From assembly GCA_017654935.2 (NCBI GenBank), contig CM065703.1:42180904-42244903 (forward strand): DNA of 64,000 bases, in the 5' to 3' direction. Each line of letters opens with the position of its first letter. The stretch's first letter is position 1. Position numbers and translations under genes: made by a program. This DNA is from Phymorhynchus buccinoides. Its lineage: Eukaryota > Mollusca > Gastropoda > Neogastropoda > Raphitomidae. This document shows positions 8,817 to 17,533 of this stretch, in pieces. The notes under the pieces are model-generated. The model was not told the origin of the DNA, ran no database searches, and worked only from the letters and a program-made list of their open reading frames with translations.

Positions 8817-11327
8817 CAAACACACACACAGAGACACACAAACACACACAAACCACACACACACACACACACACAAACCACACACACAAAAAAAAACACA
8901 ACACACACACACATCAGAAACCACACTTCCAACTTTCCCCAATCAAGGGCAACAAAATGTGTATGGTCCACGGGGAGCGAATCTATGTTAGGCCATCAGG
9001 AGGCACCCACCACCAGAGGAGACACTGCACTGCTGCTGAGTTATCTCGGTGGAGTTCAATGGGGCCTGTGTCCTGAGTTAACATATCGTCAGTGAAATTC
9101 AAAAACCTTGTATCTCAATTTTGGTAGTTTTGAGGAAAAATTTTAAAAAATGTTTTAACCGCGTTGACCACAATTGATTAACTATGATGAATATGTTGTT
9201 CAAGACATTGTGAGTTTAGTACTGCATTTTGTGTAAATTACGTTAATTTTTTTCTTTCTTTCGAGTTTTTCATCTATTTTCATAACCTCATTTACCCCAG
9301 ATAGACAGTCGTTAGAGATACAAGCTTTTGGTGGAAGGTGGCCGGAAAAATTAGAAAGCTGACCATGTATCTAACTCAAAAACAAAAAAAAATCGAGATA
9401 CGAGTTTTTCGAATTTCACGAACGATATGCAGGACACCATTTAGTGAGCCCCCTACTGACGACAAAAAAAGGTTGTCTTATAAGTTGAAAAGTACAATAC
9501 CCCTAATCACTCACAGTCACAGGGTCTTCCAGAGGAGACTCAATCTCCGCCTGTCTCAGAAACACGTTGCCACGGCACGCTCTCCATAGCAACCGCTCGA
9601 AGGGGGGGATGCGCTCCCTCAGGATGACTCCAGCCACGAACCTGCACACGGCAAAACATCACAGCATTGTGCGGGTTCGTGGAAGAGACGACAAATTGTC
9701 ACTAAGTCAACGCTTTAAGAGAGAGAAAGTGTGAGAGAAGAGAAAGGGGGGGGGGGGAGGGGGGAGGGGGGAAGACGCAAACAGCACAACCGGAACAAGA
9801 TGAGTACCGGATTTTTCTGACTATTAAGGCGATACTTTTTCCCCAGACTGAGACCCCTGCGCCTTATAATGCAACTGATAATATAGTAAGAAATTATAAT
9901 AACAAAATCTGATTTTTGTGTAAAATTTGTGGGGTGCGCCTTATTATCAGGTGCGCCTCATAGTCTGTAAAATACCGTAAGCAAAAGTAAGAGTTGAAAA
10001 TTGTCGACTTTAGTAGTACAGTGGAACCTCCCTTATAAGACTCCCTCACACATTAGATCTTCTCTGAGACACTGCCCTTCTTTGTAAGTATTAAAATTGC
10101 CTCCCTTATAAGACCCCTCCCTTAAAAAGACCTCATTTTGTATGATTTTTGAAGGTCTTATAAGGGAGGTTCCACTGTACGTCCGTGGTGAAAAGCTACT
10201 ATATGAATTAGTATGGGGTGAAAGGGTCAAGCCCCGTTGGGGGTACGTCTGTGGTGAAAAGCTACTATATGAATTAGTACGGGGTGAAAGGGTCAAGCCC
10301 TGTTGGGGGTACGTCTGTGGTGAAAAGCTACTATAGTATACGGGGTGAAAGGGTCAAGCCCCGTTGGGGGTACGTCTGTGGTGAAAAGCTACTATATGAA
10401 TTAGTACGGGGTGAAAGGGTCAAGCCCTGTTGGGGGTACGTCTGTGGTGAAAAGCTACTATAGTATACGGGGTGAAAGGGTCAAGCCCTGTTGGGGGTAC
10501 GTCTGTGGTGAAAAGCTACTATATGAATTAGTACGGGGTGAAAGGGTCAAGCCCTGTTGGGGGTACGTCTGTGGTGAAAAGCTACTATATGAATTAGTAC
10601 GGGGTGAAAGGGTCAAGCCCTGTTGGGGGTACGTCTGTGGTGAAAAGCTACTATATGAATTAGTACAGGGTGAAAGGGTCAAGCCCTGTTGGGGGTACGT
10701 CTGTGGTGAAAAGCTACTATATGAATTAGTACGGGGTGAAAGGGTCAAGCCCTGTTGGGGGTACGTCTGTGGTGAAAAGCTACTATATGAATTAGTACGG
10801 GGTGAAAGGGTCAAGCCCTGTTGGGGGTACGTCTGTGGTGAAAAGCTACTATAGAATTAGTACAGGGTGAAAGGGTCAAGCCCTGTTGGGGGTACGTCTG
10901 TGGTGAAAAGCTACTATATGAATTAGTACAGGGTGAAAGGGTCAAGCCCCGTTGGGGGTACGTCTGTGGTGAAAAGCTACTATATGAATTAGTACAGGGT
11001 GAAAGAGTCAAACCCCCGTTGGGGCTAACGTCTGTGGTGAAAAGCTACTATAGGAATTAGTACGGGGTGAAAGAGTCAAGCCCCGTTGGGAGTACGTCTG
11101 TGGTGAAAAGCTACTATATGAATTAGTACAGGATGAAAGAGTCAAGCCCCGCTGGGGGTACGTCTGTGGTGAAAAGCTACTATAGTATATATACAGGGTG
11201 AAAGAGTCAAACCCCCAGCGGGGCTAAGGAAGGTGACTGACCCGAGCCTCAAGGGTTGTCCTGAGCGGGGCAGCTCCTCCCCCAGCAGCCCCATGGTCTC
11301 GTCGGACATGGAGGGGTCGTGCATAGC
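679..11327 (-). CDS. ATP6V0A1: V-type proton ATPase 116 kDa subunit a, partial gene (7 exons)
   Basis: Subunit a of the membrane V0 sector; it forms the proton half-channels of the vacuolar ATPase and its N-terminal half is the cytosolic stator arm. Joined coding segments on the minus strand: 11327-11242, 9641-9515, 8689-8607, 5878-5785, 4016-3804, 2821-2671, 818-679, all with GT-AG borders and matching phases. They encode about 298 residues corresponding roughly to residues 115-415 of the usual 830. Family landmarks read in order: [91 protein letters not shown] and [15 protein letters not shown] (start of the membrane domain). The N-terminal exons were not found before the gap at 15785, and the proton-path helices lie left of base 1. 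Which vertebrate paralogue (a1-a4) it matches cannot be resolved. Three of its exons abut tandem arrays made from their own 3' edges. Confidence 0.96.
905..1466. mobile_element. R7 long-TIR MITE (~560 bp, TTAA flanks)
   Basis: Left end AGGGACACCCTGATGGATGA, right end the inverse TCATCCGTCAGGGTGCCCCT, each flanked by TTAA, as in piggyBac insertions. TIRs extend over about 180 bp (GGTTTCCTAG, GATTCCTCC). A second copy lies at 39557-40126. No ORF of note. Confidence 0.75.
1467..1814. other. AT-rich intronic sequence, nothing recognised
   Basis: Part of the ATP6V0A intron between exons 2671-2821 and 679-818. No ORF, repeat family or splice-bounded exon was seen. Confidence 0.5.
1815..2670 (-). 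repeat. 83-bp minisatellite made from ATP6V0A exon edge, ~10 copies
   Basis: About ten near-identical units directly downstream (in transcription) of exon 2671-2821. Each holds the last ~34 bases of the exon (GGCGTYGCCTGCTACCGCG), the donor GTACGTGG, and ~40 bases of intron. Units differ at only a few sites (T/A before the donor, G/A within the exon part), so they are young or homogenised. Confidence 0.93.
2671..2821 (-). CDS. ATP6V0A1: ATP6V0A exon (SVPSILNRM...[10 protein letters not shown])
   Basis: Encodes [38 protein letters not shown] and [12 protein letters not shown]. Acceptor TTCCCAG, donor CCTG|GTACGT; 151 bp, phase 1 end. Its last ~34 bases plus the donor and following intron make up the 83-bp tandem array at 1815-2670. 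Confidence 0.97.
3006..3042 (+). repeat. Poly(C) tract (~37 bp)
   Basis: Uninterrupted C run between exon 2671-2821 and the 150-bp array. Its length is likely unreliable in an assembly. Confidence 0.9.
3050..3803 (-). repeat. ~150-bp tandem copies of ATP6V0A exon 3' end, 5 copies
   Basis: Five degraded units (near 3057, 3206, 3370, 3503 and 3670), each containing the 3' part of exon 3804-4016 on the minus strand (CTCATCGCTGAGTGCTGG, GATCGCATCCAGCAGGCG) and its donor region GTGAGT plus intron. Long and short versions alternate, suggesting a higher-order unit. Confidence 0.9.
3804..4016 (-). CDS. ATP6V0A1: ATP6V0A exon ([18 protein letters not shown])
   Basis: A 71-codon exon from [13 protein letters not shown] through [19 protein letters not shown] and [18 protein letters not shown] to ALRRGT. 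Acceptor CCGACAG, donor ACG|GTGAGT. Five degraded partial copies of its 3' part follow in the downstream intron (3050-3803). Confidence 0.97.
4073..4647. mobile_element. R1 MITE interrupted by ~400-bp insert
   Basis: R1 ends at 4073 (CAGTGGAACCTCCC) and 4647 (GGAGGTTTCACTG), with TA on both sides. The middle (about 4205-4605) is AT-rich, unrelated to R1, and bounded by inverted ACAGCTGTTCC / GAAACAGCTGT, so it is probably a second nested element. Confidence 0.75.
4812..4945 (-). mobile_element. SINE-A fragment (3' part)
   Basis: Shows GTCACAGAGGCGTCTCTGTG, the GGGTTGCTCCCACC block, GAGAGCGCGTCGCAGCC, and ends near GTGACTGATGAGGA. It lacks the tRNA-like head, as expected for a 5'-truncated copy in minus orientation. 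Confidence 0.8.
5020..5220 (+). repeat. CT-rich / poly(C) low-complexity tract
   Basis: CTCTCT, CCCCCC and TCTCTC runs with a ~16-base C run at 5178. No coding potential. Confidence 0.8.
5326..5400 (+). mobile_element. R5 LINE/SINE tail
   Basis: GTAAAGCGCTGAGAG, a loop, then GCGCTATATAAGTG and ATTATTATTG. This is the recurrent stem-loop tail that also ends the L2-like LINE at 61445-62786. Confidence 0.7.
5570..5646 (+). mobile_element. R5 LINE/SINE tail
   Basis: GTAAAGCGCTCTGAGG..GAAGAGCGCTATAGAAG followed by TTATTATTATTA. Same stem-loop tail as at 5326. Confidence 0.7.
5785..5878 (-). CDS. ATP6V0A1: ATP6V0A exon ([10 protein letters not shown])
   Basis: Encodes [19 protein letters not shown], then [12 protein letters not shown]. 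Acceptor GTTTCAG, donor ACT|GTCAGT; 94 bp, so the Gly codon is split with the upstream exon and the exon ends in phase 0. Confidence 0.95.
6020..6172 (+). mobile_element. L2/CR1-like LINE 3' end
   Basis: A GTGAGTATGTTCGATATG, GCATGTGGAG leader and GTAAAGCGCCATGAG..GCGCTGTATGAATG, then TTATTATTATTA. The same leader precedes the tail at 31000-31117. Confidence 0.7.
6173..6689. other. Intronic sequence, nothing firmly recognised
   Basis: AT-rich ATP6V0A intron sequence. A short piece (CAACTGGCGAAAGCGAAACA) recurs near 7770, so part is probably a decayed repeat. No exon-like segment seen. Confidence 0.4.
6690..7079. mobile_element. R2 piggyBac-like MITE with CA expansion
   Basis: Left end TTAACCCTTTCACCGCCAGC, then the family interior (GATTTGATGCCTTTTAGTGA, ACCATTGTGGTG). 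The right arm is replaced or expanded by a ~150-bp CACACA tract before GGGCGAAAGGGCTAA. Confidence 0.75.
7190..7705 (+). repeat. ~145-bp tandem repeat, 3-4 copies
   Basis: Units contain GACCATGGTTCCGGATCTGG, CTTGACTCTTTTTATCAAC, CA-rich sequence and CAGAAACCACACTTCCAACT. They are near identical, with variation confined to the CA stretch. The same CA/CAGAAACC ending recurs at 8900-8940. Confidence 0.85.
8235..8407. mobile_element. R6 MITE (ACCGTATTTTTCGG)
   Basis: Begins ACCGTATTTTTCGGACTATA and ends with inverse GTAGTCAGAAATATATGGT. Interior GACCCCTGTGCCTTATAA and GGGGTGCGCCTTAT. Further copies at 9805, 38322 and 47898. Confidence 0.75.
8607..8689 (-). CDS. ATP6V0A1: ATP6V0A exon ([12 protein letters not shown])
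   Basis: Encodes [19 protein letters not shown], then SRVKKICEG. Acceptor ATTTTCAG, donor GAGGG|GTCAGTG; 83 bp. A CA-rich tract lies just upstream in transcription (8737-8930). Confidence 0.95.
8737..8935 (+). repeat. CA-rich tract
   Basis: Begins CTGTCAAACACACACACC exactly as at 6910 and ends CAGAAACCACACTTCC exactly as in the 7190 array, so it is a recombinant of the two. It lies just upstream of exon 8607-8689. Confidence 0.8.
8971..9456 (+). mobile_element. R13 dispersed element split by an R9 MITE
   Basis: Contains GAGCGAATCTATGTTAGGCC and GGAGACACTGCACTGCTGCT; its end, CCCCCTACTGACGAC, occurs only after the R9 element at 9083-9432. Related copies at 21900-22110 (uninterrupted) and 50600-50840. 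Confidence 0.7.
9083..9432. mobile_element. R9 long-TIR MITE
   Basis: Ends are inverted: ATCGTCAGTGAAATTC..AAAAACCTTGTATC on the left and GAGATACGAGTTTTTCGAAT..ACGAT on the right. A second copy, in the other orientation, is at 14633-15030. Confidence 0.75.
9515..9641 (-). CDS. ATP6V0A1: ATP6V0A exon (FVAGVI...RGNVFLRQ)
   Basis: Encodes [19 protein letters not shown], then [23 protein letters not shown], one of the most conserved stretches of the subunit a N-terminal domain. Acceptor TGTGCAG, donor ACT|GTGAGTG; 127 bp, completing the split Gly codon of the preceding exon and ending in phase 0. Confidence 0.95.
9805..9979. mobile_element. R6 MITE
   Basis: TACCGGATTTTTCTGACTAT at the left and TAGTCTGTAAAATACCGTA at the right; interior GACCCCTGCGCCTTATAA. 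Second copy within the same ATP6V0A intron set. Confidence 0.75.
10019..10177 (-). mobile_element. R1 MITE
   Basis: CAGTGGAACCTCCC at left, GGGAGGTTCCACTG at right, TA on both sides. The 66-bp minisatellite starts immediately after it. Confidence 0.9.
10184..11228 (+). repeat. 66-bp minisatellite, ~15-16 copies
   Basis: Unit contains GGGTGAAAGGGTCAAGCCC, GTTGGGGGTACGTCTGTGG and AAAAGCTACTATATGAATTA. Most units are 66 bp (22 codons), so long ORFs with a 22-residue period appear on both strands. A few units lack ATGAAT. Divergence rises toward the right end, next to the exon at 11242. Confidence 0.93.
11242..11327 (-). CDS. ATP6V0A1: ATP6V0A exon ([12 protein letters not shown] segment)
   Basis: The exon opens [15 protein letters not shown] and ends QPLRLG, the linker just before the conserved FVAGVI block. 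The acceptor is ..CCCCCAG and the donor is GG|GTCAGT; 86 bp, ending in phase 2. It is the most upstream ATP6V0A exon recognised here. The 66-bp minisatellite ends about 15 bases past its donor. Confidence 0.9.
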
Positions 11328-11399
11328 CTGGGGGCGATGATGTTCAGCCTGGTTAGAGCACACAACACACCGCCCTAACGCATCTACTGTCTCCCAACC

Positions 11400-11820
11400 C
11401 CGGCGACACTGACTGGCCAAGGGGGCAAAACCACAACATCGAGTGAGCCATCGAACAATCAAACAATAATTGGTGAAGATGCGGAGAGGAAGAAGGGGAA
11501 AAAACACTCAACAACTTGCCAAGGGGGCAAATCGCAACATCGAGTAATCCATCAAACAACAATAATTGGTGAAGATGCAGAGAGGAAGAAGGTGGAAAAA
11601 ACACTCAACAACTTGCCAAGGGGGCAAATCGCAACATCGAGTGATCCATCAAACAACAATAATTGGTGAAGATGCAGAGAGGAAGAAGGTGGAAAAAACA
11701 CTCAACAACTTGCCAAGGGGGCAAATCGCAACATCGAGTGATCCATCAAACAACCAAACAACAGTAATTGGTGAAGATGCGAAGAGGAAGAAGGGGAAAA
11801 ACACTCAACAACTTGTCAAT
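11400..11820 (+). repeat. ~85-100-bp minisatellite, ~5 copies
   Basis: Units hold ATTGGTGAAGATGCAGAGAG, AAAACACTCAACAACTTGCC and AAGGGGGCAAATCGCAACAT. Diverged relatives continue at 12230-12880. Confidence 0.88.
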
Positions 11821-11840
11821 GCACGGACACAACTACCAAA

Positions 11841-12225
11841 AATGAAAAAAAACCTGAAAGGCAAGGGTCCAGGGACCCATGGCCCCGGCAAGGTACAGGG
11901 GCAGAGCCCTGTCGGACGATTCAGGGGGTGGGGTGGGTGGGGGGGGGGGTGGGGGCAACTTAAGAATAGAGAGAGAGAGATAACGAGACAGACAGTTAAA
12001 ATGATAGACAGAGACAGTTTGAGTCTGATAAGCCTTGTATAATTATTACATTGCCTTTGTAAACTTCCAAGATAGAACAACCAAGTTCAAAACGCCCCAA
12101 ATCGCTTGTGGTCAAAAAAAATAAAAATTTGTTGGAGGATTTTTTTAAAAAACCTGAAGTTCAGTTTCTGGTAAAATTTAAAATACTGAAATCAGTGTAA
12201 AACTGGGAAGAGTAGCACCCATGCC
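11841..12225 (+). mobile_element. R10 dispersed element
   Basis: Contains GGGTCCAGGGACCCATGG, GGGCAGAGCCCTGTCGGAC, GACAGTTAAAATGATAGACA and CTGAAGTTCAGTTTCTGG. A nearly full copy in reverse lies at 34415-34763, and fragments at 13445 and 51235. Confidence 0.7.
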
Positions 12226-12229
12226 AATG

Positions 12230-12885
12230 GGACATCATAACATCAACAGCCGAAACAACAATAATCATGAAGGGGATGCAGAAAGGAAGAAAGTTTTTTT
12301 AAAAACTCGGCAGAAAGGAAGAAATTTATAAAAAATATGGAGGGGGTCGGGGGAGGGAGGGTAGGGGGGCGGGGGGGGGCATCACATCACATCTTCTTCT
12401 TCTTCTGCGTTCCAAAGAGTACGGGCCATACTAGACCACAATGGGTACGTATGTGTCCGTTTTCAAGTTTTCACTGTGTCCTCGCTGCATTCAGCCGACA
12501 CATTCCGATTCCGGACGAGATCACAACATAAAAAGCCACGATGATGAAGATGCAGAGATGTAGAAAAGGAAAAAACAAACAAAACAAAAACAACACTCAA
12601 CAACTTGCCGAGGGGACGGCGTCATAACATCAACAACAACCACAATGATGACAAAATGCAAAAAAAGAAAGAAAAGGAAAATCTCAACAACTCCAAAACA
12701 CGAGCAGGACATGCTCGCGACACACTTGCCATGCGGGCATCATCACAACAACATCAGCCAAGAACAACACTGACGAAAATGTTGCACAAAACTGAGAAAG
12801 GAAAAAAAACAACTGCTCAACAACAACAAAAAAGGAGCAAAACTCTATCCACCCCAACAAATGACATGGACACGGCAACATAGAT
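12230..12885 (+). repeat. Diverged minisatellite units with SINE-B fragment
   Basis: Copies of the 11400 array motif (GATGCAGAAAGGAAGAAA, CACTCAACAACTTGCC) diverged with A-rich expansions. In the middle, at 12385-12535, is the P-module of SINE-B (TTCTTCTTCTTCTGCGTTCC, CACATTCCGATTCCGGA). Confidence 0.6.
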
Positions 12886-12888
12886 AGG

Positions 12889-13090
12889 CCGGGTTCACAT
12901 TAGACGCGTTAGTTCTGTACAGGAAAACCAGAAATAAGTGGAAGAAAAGAAGGATAACAAGTTTATGCATAATTAAATGGGAAATTCGGACACGTGCACA
13001 AATATTTTTCCCTTCTTTGTTTCACTTATTTATGGATTGCGCACGGGTTTCCGCATGGAATATCCCGCTTATGTGTGTACACGGCCTAAC
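12889..13090 (-). mobile_element. R8 MITE (~200 bp)
   Basis: Ends GGCCGGGTTCACATTAGACG and TATGTGTGTACACGGCC are imperfect inverted repeats. Interior CGGACACGTGCACAAAT, TTCACTTATTTATGGATTG. Copies in the opposite orientation at 30164-30345 and 40341-40534. Confidence 0.75.
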
Positions 13091-13730
13091 TCTTCATGTG
13101 CAGAAACAAAGAAGTGTTGACCGGTAGAAAAGTTTTGCTTCAGGGGTGATATGTGTCAGGACTAGTTAAGGTCTGAGAGGAGCGGATGGTAAAACATTTT
13201 ACCAAGAATAAACAATTGAAATCAGAAATTTGGCTCACTGAAACATGGAACGTCATTTTGAAATGCTCAATCGCTCAGTTTTCATCTAGCTTTTTTTTTT
13301 TCATTTTTAAATTTTAAAACCAGTCTTTCAAATATTGTTGCAGATAAAATGCATGTAATTTGCTTTATTTAGTTTTTCTTGCTTATCTTAATTTTCAATT
13401 GTGAATCAGAAAGTTGATTCAGTTTGTAATGAAAAATATATTACATGGATGCAACTGGAGAAAATCCAAAAAAAGGCAGGGCAGGGGTCCAGGGGCCTGG
13501 GTGGGCCCTTGGTAGGGGTATAGGGGCTGAGCCGTTGCTCCCTGAAGCTGAAGAAAAGCAAAATCATACTCAATTTGAAGCTTATTCCAGCTATTTATTC
13601 CAGGCTTGTAAAGTGAGAATTTCAACACTTTTTTCCCCTTGAAAAACTTTGAATCATATTTCTTTGGGTGGTTCCAAATTTTGAAAAAAAAACAGGCGTC
13701 CGCCTGGTATCTGAGGCAAGGTTTTCATCC
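13091..13730. other. Intergenic/5'-intron sequence, little recognised
   Basis: AT-rich. A fragment of R10 (GGCAGGGGTCCAGGGGCC) sits at 13470-13530. No ATP6V0A N-terminal exon found on either strand. Confidence 0.4.
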
Positions 13731-13747
13731 ATGTATAGGTAAAGAGC

Positions 13748-14000
13748 AGACAGACAGACAGAGACTGATAGTGAGGGTCAGAGAGAGAAGACACATACAC
13801 AGACAGACAGACAGAGACTGGCAGTGGAGGGGAGAGAGAAGACACATCAGAATGATACGAGAGAGACAGACAACTGCAGAGAGGGATAGAGGAGAAGACA
13901 GACAGAACAGACAGAGATATACAGAGACAGAAGGAGACACAGAGAGATGGAGAGAGACAGAGAGAGAGAGAGAGAAAGAGAGAGAAACAGATGCATAGAG
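13748..14000 (+). repeat. GA/CAGA-rich low-complexity tract
   Basis: CAGACAGACAGAGA and GAGAGAGAGA runs. Long ORFs here are artefacts of composition. Confidence 0.85.
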
Positions 14001-14155
14001 AAAAGAGAAAATCTCTACAAAGGAGAACAAGAGAATGAAGTGGGAATAATGGCATGCCTGAAGAAGTTTTGATATACTTTTTTTTTGGTGATATCTGAAA
14101 ACGCAAAAAGGTTTCACAGAGAGTATACGTAAGCTGCCGTAAGTATCCAGTGGAA

Positions 14156-14374
14156 CAGTGGAAACCTCTTATAAGACCTTCAAAAATCATACAAAATGAG
14201 GTCTTGTTAAGGGAGGGGTCCTTATAAGGGAGTTAATTATAAAAAAGGTACTTTTTACACAAAAATTAGGGGGGCAATACTTACAAAGACAAGCGGGCAT
14301 ATGTCTCAGAGATGGTCTTATATGGGGAGGGAGGCAGTCTTATAATGGGAGGTCTTATAAGGGAGGTTCCACTG
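14156..14374 (+). mobile_element. R1 MITE, longer variant
   Basis: CAGTGGAAACCTCTTATAAG at left and GGGAGGTTCCACTG at right, TA-flanked on the right; the interior includes an extra AT-rich stretch and TATGTCTCAGAGATGG. Confidence 0.8.
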
Positions 14375-14632
14375 TACCACGTTCATAAATAGTACTGAAG
14401 GCAGCAAAACAAAAGGGAGCGCTGGCAGAGCTGAAATGCGCACAAAAAGCTCACCAGAAACATATACACTTCCAAAAAAAAAACCAGAGAGAAACATATA
14501 CATTAAAAAAAAAGCACCATATAAAATTAAAAAAACCCTACATAAGCGGCCGATTTCCAAATAACTACTAACCATAGTCTGAAGACAATGCCAAAGCTTA
14601 GGAAGAAACAGCTTTCCACACAACCTCATTAT

Positions 14633-15030
14633 CGTCTGTGAAATTCAAAAACCTCGTATCTCGAATTTTTGGGGTCTTGAGTTAGATACATAGTCAGCTC
14701 TCAAATATTTCCTGCCATCTTCCACCAAAAGCTCATATCTGTAACGACTTTCTATCTGGGGTAAATGAGGTTGCGAAAAGTAGAAGAAAAACTCTGTAAG
14801 TCCCAAATTCAGATCTAGTTAAGGACAAAGACATCGTTATCTTCGTTCTTTTCAAGTCTAACAAAAAAAATTTAAAGTAATTTTAACAAAATGTAGGACT
14901 AAACTCACAATGTGTTGAACAACATGTTCATCATAGTTAATTAATTGTGGTCAACGCGGTTAATTTTAAAAAAAAATCATTTTTCTCAGAATTACCAAAC
15001 TTGAGATACGAGGTTTTTGAATTTCACTTG
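14633..15030. mobile_element. R9 long-TIR MITE (~400 bp)
   Basis: ATCGTCTGTGAAATTCAAAA..CCTCGTATCTCG on the left is inverted on the right as GAGATACGAGGTTTTTGAAT..GACGAT. Interior GTGTTGAACAACATGTTCAT. No ORF. Confidence 0.8.
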
Positions 15031-15322
15031 ACGATATAGTGCAAAACACATAAAGCCGAAAAAAGTACTGGATACTGCAATCAGCTTATTCCATGACAAA
15101 CCTAAGCAAACCGCAAAACTTCACTGAACCGGGCAGACGCACTGTGCTTTAAAGTGAACTCTAATCCACTAACATCAGCAACCATTAAAGGTAGAAATAC
15201 ACGTTGTTAGTTTTTCACTCCTCCTCATGGCAACACCACAGTGATACTCTGTCCAACTAATATACTATAAATGTATGTTATGATCTTCTGTTGACTGTGT
15301 TTGTTGATGTTTAAATATGTCC

Positions 15323-15762
15323 TAATGTTCCCTTTTCGCCGCCACCTTTTTCAGCCATAAATACCATTAAAAGTACTGGGTAGAGAAACAATTCTCGCAA
15401 TATTGGGAAGTCCTCTGTATATGTTTAACATTAGGCCTATCCTTACCTTCCAAATTAAGAAATAGGGTCTTCGATAACAGGCCCTGATTTGATGCCTTTA
15501 ATTGACATGGGTATTTAAACATGGACGCTTAGTGGATTTTTTTTCCCCCAGGGGGCATACGATCGAGAGGGGCTTATCACGCTATATTCTTATTTGGGCA
15601 TAGTGAGAGAGAGAGAAGAGAGAAGGGTTGGAACTCCTCCCTATCTCTCTCTCTTCTCTCTTTATCCCCACTAAGAATTAAGAAGATTAGCCCATCGAGC
15701 GTTATGCCCACTAAGTCGCTCATTGTGGTGGCAATAAATGCACATTGGCGGTGAAAGGGTTA
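15323..15762. mobile_element. R2 piggyBac-like MITE with nested hairpin
   Basis: Family ends CCTTTTCGCCGCCACC and TTGGCGGTGAAAGGGTTAA flank the usual interior (GCCCTGATTTGATGCC). The interior is interrupted at about 15526-15722 by an inverted-repeat element (GCGCTTAGTGG..CCACTAAGTCGC) with a GAGA/TCTC core. Confidence 0.75.
15526..15722. mobile_element. Foldback element nested in R2
   Basis: Inverted ends CGCTTAGTGG / CCACTAAGTCG, internal GTGAGAGAGAGAGAAG against CTCTCTCTTCTC, GGGCATA against TATGCCC. Resembles the foldback at 20765-21003 in design (AG-rich arm, CT-rich arm). Confidence 0.65.
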
Positions 15763-15784
15763 AGCCCATGTGCCTTAACAACCG

Positions 15785-16284
15785 NNNNNNNNNNNNNNNN
15801 NNNNNNNNNNNNNNNNNNNNNNNNNNNNNNNNNNNNNNNNNNNNNNNNNNNNNNNNNNNNNNNNNNNNNNNNNNNNNNNNNNNNNNNNNNNNNNNNNNNN
15901 NNNNNNNNNNNNNNNNNNNNNNNNNNNNNNNNNNNNNNNNNNNNNNNNNNNNNNNNNNNNNNNNNNNNNNNNNNNNNNNNNNNNNNNNNNNNNNNNNNNN
16001 NNNNNNNNNNNNNNNNNNNNNNNNNNNNNNNNNNNNNNNNNNNNNNNNNNNNNNNNNNNNNNNNNNNNNNNNNNNNNNNNNNNNNNNNNNNNNNNNNNNN
16101 NNNNNNNNNNNNNNNNNNNNNNNNNNNNNNNNNNNNNNNNNNNNNNNNNNNNNNNNNNNNNNNNNNNNNNNNNNNNNNNNNNNNNNNNNNNNNNNNNNNN
16201 NNNNNNNNNNNNNNNNNNNNNNNNNNNNNNNNNNNNNNNNNNNNNNNNNNNNNNNNNNNNNNNNNNNNNNNNNNNNNNNNNNNN
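15785..16284. other. Assembly gap, exactly 500 N
   Basis: A run of exactly 500 N followed by a 28-base C run. The round length indicates a placeholder of unknown true size. It lies between the two head-to-head genes that both lack their 5' exons. Confidence 0.99.
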
Positions 16285-16339
16285 CCCCCCCCCCCCCCCC
16301 CCCCCCCCCCCCTTTTTTGTTTTAAATTATTTTTAGGTA

Positions 16340-16988
16340 GGCTTTTTCCCGCTCATATATTGTCTGTGTGGCTGACTAAGATGGACATTTCCAAGAGCCT
16401 TATAGTTATACGTCCCATACTGGAATATGCTTCCACAGTTTGGGACCCTCAGGCCTCACCAGCAGCAAGGCAGTGACAGGATCGAAGCAGTCCAAAGGAG
16501 AGTAGCAAGATGTTTCCTGCAGGCTGTTGAGGCGGGGACCTTGGGCACGTTTGTGACCTCTGGGTCTCCAAATCACAGTTAACTGTCAAATCACAGTTTG
16601 CTTAAATGTATGATCCTATTAAAAATGCTTTATATAGTTATTATGTTTTAACACGCAATATTTAACTATCTCCGAATGTGTAGTCTATTGTAAGTTTGTA
16701 AATCATATTATGTTACGTTTTCATGTGTGCTATTGCGAAGTGTATGTCATATGCCTATCATGTTTTAGTAAGTAAGTTTTAATCTGTTGTTATCGTATGA
16801 ATATGTTGTCGGTTGTATGTGGACCATATCAAGTGTATACTATTCGTTATTTTCTTATTTTAGTCTGATGATTTATTTATATTTCAATTTGTAAAGCGCA
16901 CAGAGCATACTGATACTCAGTGATAGTCTGGATTGATAGCGCTATATTAAATAAAATCATTATTATTAATATTATTATTATTAACTGC
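16340..16988 (+). pseudogene. LINE reverse-transcriptase fossil with 3' tail
   Basis: The residues KSLIVIRPILEYASTVWDP, then after a frameshift RIEAVQRRVARCFLQAV, are the thumb-end motifs of non-LTR (CR1/jockey-type) reverse transcriptases. An AT-rich 3' region follows, and the R5 tail GTAAAGCGCACAGAGC..GCGCTATATTAAAT plus ATT repeats ends it. Confidence 0.75.
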
Positions 16989-17496
16989 ACTCCTTTCTCA
17001 TTTTCTTTATTTTATTTTTTCTTTCATTATATTTTATTTTTCCCAATAACGCGGCATCATGTTGGGGCCCGATCAGCGGGAACTGGTTGGCTGGGTCATT
17101 CTCTTGCTTGGCGCAGCATCACATTCAGACAGAACTGAGAAGACAGAGAGAGAGGAGGGGAGGGAAGGTGGAGCGGGGTGAGGGAGGAAGGAAAGAAATG
17201 GTGTTTCATCAGTTTCTGTATTTATTTCTAGACAAATAACAACAGAGGTTGACAGTGCTGGATAAGGAAGAGGGGATGTTATTTGTGAGTAAGAATCAGA
17301 TGATCTGCATTGATGTAATTGATAGCCCTCTGTTCTATATCTGTATCTTTCACATTTTACAGTGACAGTCTGCAGTGATCGCGTTAACGGGTAAATGTCT
17401 GTAAAATAATGATTGCAAAACCAGAATACTGAAGATAATCTGAAGTGTCAGTCCCAGGGACTGATATATGTGTTGCCAGTACTAGTACATGGTTTC

Positions 17497-17498
<2 letters not shown>

Positions 17499-17533
<35 letters not shown>

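Noticed and set aside
10411..10854. 147-codon repeat protein (and reverse-strand 118-codon ORF)
   Set aside because: A consequence of a 66-bp unit divisible by three; both strands are open, no start context, splice sites or homology.
13639..14190. 119-178-codon ORFs
   Set aside because: GA/CAGA low complexity; both strands open.
15738..16476. ORFs of 195 and 243 codons
   Set aside because: They run through the N gap and poly(C); no sequence supports them, apart from the RT scrap at the right end.
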